Assembly (NCBI GenBank): GCA_021796375.1
Contig: JAJYJF010000064.1
Location: forward strand, 1 to 9,019
Direction of reading: 5' to 3'
DNA from: Chloroflexota bacterium
GTDB taxonomy: Bacteria > Chloroflexota > Anaerolineae > Anaerolineales > Anaerolineaceae
DNA length: 9,019 nucleotides
Shown here piece by piece: positions 6,127 to 9,019 of this stretch (the stretch's first letter is position 1; each line of letters begins with the position of its first letter). The translations under genes and the position numbers were made by a program. The notes beneath the pieces were generated by a model. It had not been told where the DNA came from. It saw only the letters and a program-made list of their open reading frames with translations, and did no database searches.

Positions 6127-7299
6127 ATGATGAAACCTCGCGACCGCGTTTTAGCGGCTCTGAACCACCAGGAAAGCGACCGGATCCCGATCGACCTGGG
6201 CGCCACCATCGTCTCGTCGATCACAAAACCCGCCTACATCGCCCTGAAGCAGTACCTGGGCTTGCCCAGCGAGCCAATCCAGATGCTGGATTACGTCCAG
6301 CAGCTCCCCTACCTGGATGAGTCTCTCCTGCGCAGGCTGGGGGTCGATTTCCGCCTCGTGCAGCTGCCGGCGGCCACCGCGCCCGGGCTGGAGATCTTTG
6401 AAGAGGGCGACTACTACGCCTTCCGGGACCGCTGGGGGTCGAAGCTTCACATGCCCAAGACGGGAGGGCTGTACTTCGACTGGGTCGACTTCCCTATCCG
6501 CGAGCCGGCGATGGCCGCCCTCGACGCTTACCGCTGGCCGGAGCCCGACCCTCCGGAGCTGATCGACCGGCTGGCCGAACAGGCCCGCTTGCTCTACGAG
6601 ACCACCGATTACGCCCTGGTGGGCAGCGCCGTGATCGGCGGAGGGATTTTTGAGCAGCCGGCGCGGACCATGGGGCTGCCGAACTTCCTGATCGCGCTCG
6701 TCAGCGAGCCCGAATTCGCCGACCGGTTGATGGACCGCATCACCGATATTTATATCGACTCCTGCGACCGCTACCTGGAAAAAGTCGGCCGCTACCTGCA
6801 GGTCTTCACCTACTGGGATGACGTCGCCGGGCAGGACGGCTGGCTGATCCGGCCGGAGATCTACCGCCAGCGCATCAAGCCCAGGCAGCGGCGGCTGGTG
6901 GAAGCGATCAAGAAAAAGACGCCGGCCAAGCTGTTCTATCACGGCTGCGGGGCCACCCGCGACCTCATCCCCGACCTGATCGACCTGGGTTTCGATATTC
7001 TCAACCCGGTCCAGGTCTCGGCGAAGGGCATGGACACGCACGCGCTGAAACGCGACTTCGGCCGCGATATCGTTTTCTGGGGGGGCGCGGTGGATACGCA
7101 GCACACGCTGCCGTTCGGAACCCCCCGGCAGGTGGCCGACGAGGTCAAGCGCCGCATCGACGACCTGGCCCCTGGGGGCGGGTTTGTCTTCGCCCCCATT
7201 CACAACATCCAGGCTTTTGTCCCGCCCGAGAACATGATGGCGATGTTCGACACCGCCCTCCAGTACGGCGTGACCCCGATCTCTCTTCCGAAGGGCTGA
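6127..7299 (+). CDS. Uroporphyrinogen decarboxylase (URO-D)/MtaA superfamily protein, copy 1
   Basis: TIM-barrel protein of the UroD superfamily, which includes HemE and the cobalamin-dependent methyltransferases MtaA, MtbA and CmuA. The 390 residues begin with the subfamily opening KPRDRVLAALNHQESDRIP (3-21). The conserved second half includes YHGCGATRD (271-279), then FDILNPVQ, FWGGAVDTQHTLPFGTP and FAPIHNIQ. His272, Cys274 and His359 are candidate zinc ligands; MtaA-type enzymes use His-x-Cys plus a later Cys at the position that is His359 here. The HemE N-terminal signature (MRQAGRYLPEY type) is absent, so haem synthesis is unlikely. No corrinoid protein is encoded nearby in the window. 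Substrate unknown; methyl transfer or a related decarboxylation is an inference. It is followed after 6 bp by a paralogue, so the two form an operon. Confidence 0.88.
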   Translation: MMKPRDRVLAALNHQESDRIPIDLGATIVSSITKPAYIALKQYLGLPSEPIQMLDYVQQLPYLDESLLRRLGVDFRLVQLPAATAPGLEIFEEGDYYAFRDRWGSKLHMPKTGGLYFDWVDFPIREPAMAALDAYRWPEPDPPELIDRLAEQARLLYETTDYALVGSAVIGGGIFEQPARTMGLPNFLIALVSEPEFADRLMDRITDIYIDSCDRYLEKVGRYLQVFTYWDDVAGQDGWLIRPEIYRQRIKPRQRRLVEAIKKKTPAKLFYHGCGATRDLIPDLIDLGFDILNPVQVSAKGMDTHALKRDFGRDIVFWGGAVDTQHTLPFGTPRQVADEVKRRIDDLAPGGGFVFAPIHNIQAFVPPENMMAMFDTALQYGVTPISLPKG

Positions 7300-7305
7300 A
7301 CCAGC

Positions 7306-8397
7306 ATGCAGCACCGCGATCGCGTATTGACCGCGCTCTCCCACGAAGCGCCTGACCGCTGCCCCCTGCAGGTCAGCTTTACCCCCGAGTTCGCCGACCG
7401 CCTGCGCTCGGACCTGCGGATCCGGGGCAAAAAGACCCACAACCCGCACGGCGGGGGCAACACCTACGCGCTGGAACGAGCTGTGGACCAGGACCTGATC
7501 CTCACCTCGGTCGGGTGGGCAAACTCTTACTATCAGGAGGGCGACGCGTACACCGACGAGTGGGGGATTGGCTGGCGCGCCCAGCCCTACTCCACCCCCT
7601 ACGGGCCCGGGCGCTACACCGAAATCGCGGGTCACCCCCTGGCGGACGAGCGCCTGGTTTCCTCCTACCGCCCCCCCGACCCGGACCGGCCCGAGCTGTA
7701 CGCCGACGCGGCCGAGACGCTGCGGAACTTCAAGGATGAATACTGGATCGTGGGGGTGACGGTGACGACCATCTTCGAGACCGGATGGGCCTTGCGCGGC
7801 CTCGAGCAAATGCTCGTCGATTTCGTGGCCGATCCGGATCTGGCCGACGCCGTCCTGGATATCCCCTACCGCTACCATCTGGCCGCCGCCAGGAAGCTGG
7901 TCGAAATGGGCGTGGATATGATCTGGACGGGGGACGACGTCGGCATGCAGACCGGCATGCTCATTTCTCCCGCGATCTGGCGCCGGTTCCTCAAGCCCCG
8001 GATGGCGGCCTTCATTTCCGAGCTCAAGCGCATCAACCCGCAGGTGAAAGTCGCCTATCACACGGACGGCAACGTGAGCGCGATCATCCCCGAGCTGATC
8101 GAGATCGGCCTGGACGTGCTCAACCCGGTCCAGCCCGCCTGCATGGATCCCGTGGCGCTGAAGAAGAAATACGGCGACCGGTTGTGCTTCTGGGGCTCGA
8201 TGGACGAGCAGCATACCCTCCCCTTCGGTTCGCCCGAGGACGTGCGGGAGGAGGTGCTGGCGCGGCTGAGGACGATCGGCCGGAAGGGCGGGCTGATCCT
8301 GGGCCCGACCCATCACGTCCAGCTGGATACCCCGCTGGAGAACTTCTGGGCGATGGTGAACACGGTCGTCCACACGCCTTACGCGGCAATATCGTGA
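7306..8397 (+). CDS. Uroporphyrinogen decarboxylase (URO-D)/MtaA superfamily protein, copy 2
   Basis: Second UroD-superfamily paralogue, 363 residues. It starts MQHRDRVLTALSHEAPDRCP, the same N-terminal pattern as the gene before it. The barrel carries MIWTGDDVGMQ, YHTDGN (251-256), LDVLNPVQ, FWGSMDEQHTLPFGSP and GPTHHVQ. The H-x-C of copy 1 is replaced by His252-x-Asp254, with His336 at the late position, so any bound metal would have a harder, Cys-free ligand set. The start is only 6 bp after the previous stop and no strong Shine-Dalgarno is seen, which suggests translational coupling. The HemE signature is absent. It may act with copy 1 as a pair (for example as distinct methyl-transfer or decarboxylation steps), but the substrate is unknown. 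It ends 18 bp before the convergent third copy, with no terminator visible between them. Confidence 0.88.
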   Translation: MQHRDRVLTALSHEAPDRCPLQVSFTPEFADRLRSDLRIRGKKTHNPHGGGNTYALERAVDQDLILTSVGWANSYYQEGDAYTDEWGIGWRAQPYSTPYGPGRYTEIAGHPLADERLVSSYRPPDPDRPELYADAAETLRNFKDEYWIVGVTVTTIFETGWALRGLEQMLVDFVADPDLADAVLDIPYRYHLAAARKLVEMGVDMIWTGDDVGMQTGMLISPAIWRRFLKPRMAAFISELKRINPQVKVAYHTDGNVSAIIPELIEIGLDVLNPVQPACMDPVALKKKYGDRLCFWGSMDEQHTLPFGSPEDVREEVLARLRTIGRKGGLILGPTHHVQLDTPLENFWAMVNTVVHTPYAAIS

Positions 8398-8415
8398 CCC
8401 CCCTAACCTCAGTTC

Positions 8416-9019
8416 TCATCCCGTGGCCTGCTCCTGGGCCGCCTGGATGAAGGCCAGCATGTTCTCCAGGGGCACATCGCTCTCCACGTCGTGCGCCGGG
8501 GCGAGGATGTAACCGCCCGCCCGGCCCGCGGAAAGCAGCCGCCGGGTTTCCTTCAAAACATCCTCGACCGAGCCGTAGGGCAGGGTGCGCTGGGTGGACA
8601 GCCCTCCGTGAAAGGCCAGCCGCCCGCGGTAGCGCTCCAGCAGGGAAAAGACATCCATCACCTCGGGCTGGAAGGGGTTGAAGCAGCTGACGCCGATCTC
8701 GATCAGGGCGTCGAACAGCTCGTCCACATCGCCGCAGGAATGGATGAACACGTACTTCCCCGCCCGCAGCACGACAGCGTACATGCGCCGGAGCTCCGGG
8801 TAGATGAACTGGCGCCAGAGCCTCGGCCCCATCTGCAGCCCGTGCTGCTGGCCCCAGTCGTCTCCGAAGTAGACGGCGTCGATGTCGTACTGGAGGGCTT
8901 CCTGCACCTGGGCCAGGTTGTAATCCACGATCGCGTGCAGCAGGTCGCGCACGAAATCCGGGTGGTCGTAAAAATCGATCAACAGGGTCTGCAGCCCGCG
9001 CAGCGTCCAGGCGCGCTCG
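8416..9019 (-). CDS. Uroporphyrinogen decarboxylase (URO-D)/MtaA superfamily protein, copy 3, N-terminus beyond window
   Basis: C-terminal half of a third UroD-superfamily protein (about 200 residues visible), on the opposite strand and convergent with copy 2. The frame stays open to the window edge, reading ERAWTLRGLQTLLIDFY, which lines up with ETGWALRGLEQMLVDFV of copy 2. The gene is therefore cut by the window and does not start at the TTG at 8982. Visible motifs are VYFGDDWGQQHG, FIHSCGDVDEL (His-x-Cys, His codon at 8742), FNPFQPEVMD, AFHGGLSTQRTLPYG and ILAPAHDVESDVPLEN with a late His. The ligand pattern is H-x-C...H as in copy 1, but the surrounding residues differ clearly from both + strand copies, so it is an old paralogue, not a recent duplicate. 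Function is unknown beyond the superfamily. Confidence 0.87.
   Translation of the reverse strand, partial: ERAWTLRGLQTLLIDFYDHPDFVRDLLHAIVDYNLAQVQEALQYDIDAVYFGDDWGQQHGLQMGPRLWRQFIYPELRRMYAVVLRAGKYVFIHSCGDVDELFDALIEIGVSCFNPFQPEVMDVFSLLERYRGRLAFHGGLSTQRTLPYGSVEDVLKETRRLLSAGRAGGYILAPAHDVESDVPLENMLAFIQAAQEQATG

Noticed and set aside
6151..8373. A 740-codon open frame on the - strand spanning both tandem UroD-type genes
   Set aside because: It lies wholly antisense to two genes with clear family motifs, has no recognisable domain and has a skewed composition. The two sense genes share one frame, and GC-rich codon use removes stops on the opposite strand.
6127..8397. hemE (haem biosynthesis)
   Set aside because: The N-terminal arginine-rich HemE signature is missing, the proteins are diverged tandem paralogues, and no other haem gene is nearby.

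Overview
The window looks like accessory carbohydrate-metabolism DNA from a GC-rich bacterium, most likely Chloroflexota (Anaerolineae-like). That placement is inference, resting on the Ala/Pro/Thr-rich lipoprotein linker of the binding protein, several UroD-superfamily paralogues beside a sugar transporter, and a transglutaminase-like lipoprotein. No rRNA, tRNA, CRISPR array, transposase or phage gene is visible.

Left block (1-4958, all + strand): the 3' part of an L-ribulose-5-phosphate 4-epimerase, a LacI-family regulator, and a complete ribose/fructose-type (CUT2) ABC importer made of a lipoprotein binding protein, a single-domain ATPase and one permease. A good sigma70-like promoter with an imperfect palindrome in its spacer precedes the regulator. 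A perfect 13-bp stem-loop without a T tract separates the binding-protein gene from the ATPase gene, as expected if the binding protein is made in excess. Together the block reads as regulated uptake of a monosaccharide, probably feeding the pentose phosphate pathway through L-ribulose-5-phosphate and D-xylulose-5-phosphate. The substrate itself cannot be read from the sequence.

Middle (4955-6126): a transglutaminase-like lipoprotein on the - strand. Its stop codon overlaps the permease stop tail-to-tail by 4 nt. It diverges from the next gene across a short AT-rich region that holds a perfect 17-bp palindrome and overlapping divergent promoter-like elements.

Right block (6127-9019): two tandem + strand genes 6 bp apart and a third, convergent, window-truncated - strand gene, all of the uroporphyrinogen decarboxylase (UroD)/MtaA superfamily. 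None looks like true HemE. They carry different candidate metal-ligand triads (H-x-C...H, H-x-D...H, H-x-C...H). Three diverged paralogues next to a sugar importer are the most intriguing part of the window. One hypothesis is C1/methyl-group or corrinoid-linked chemistry on the imported compound, but no corrinoid protein or methyltransferase partner is present here.
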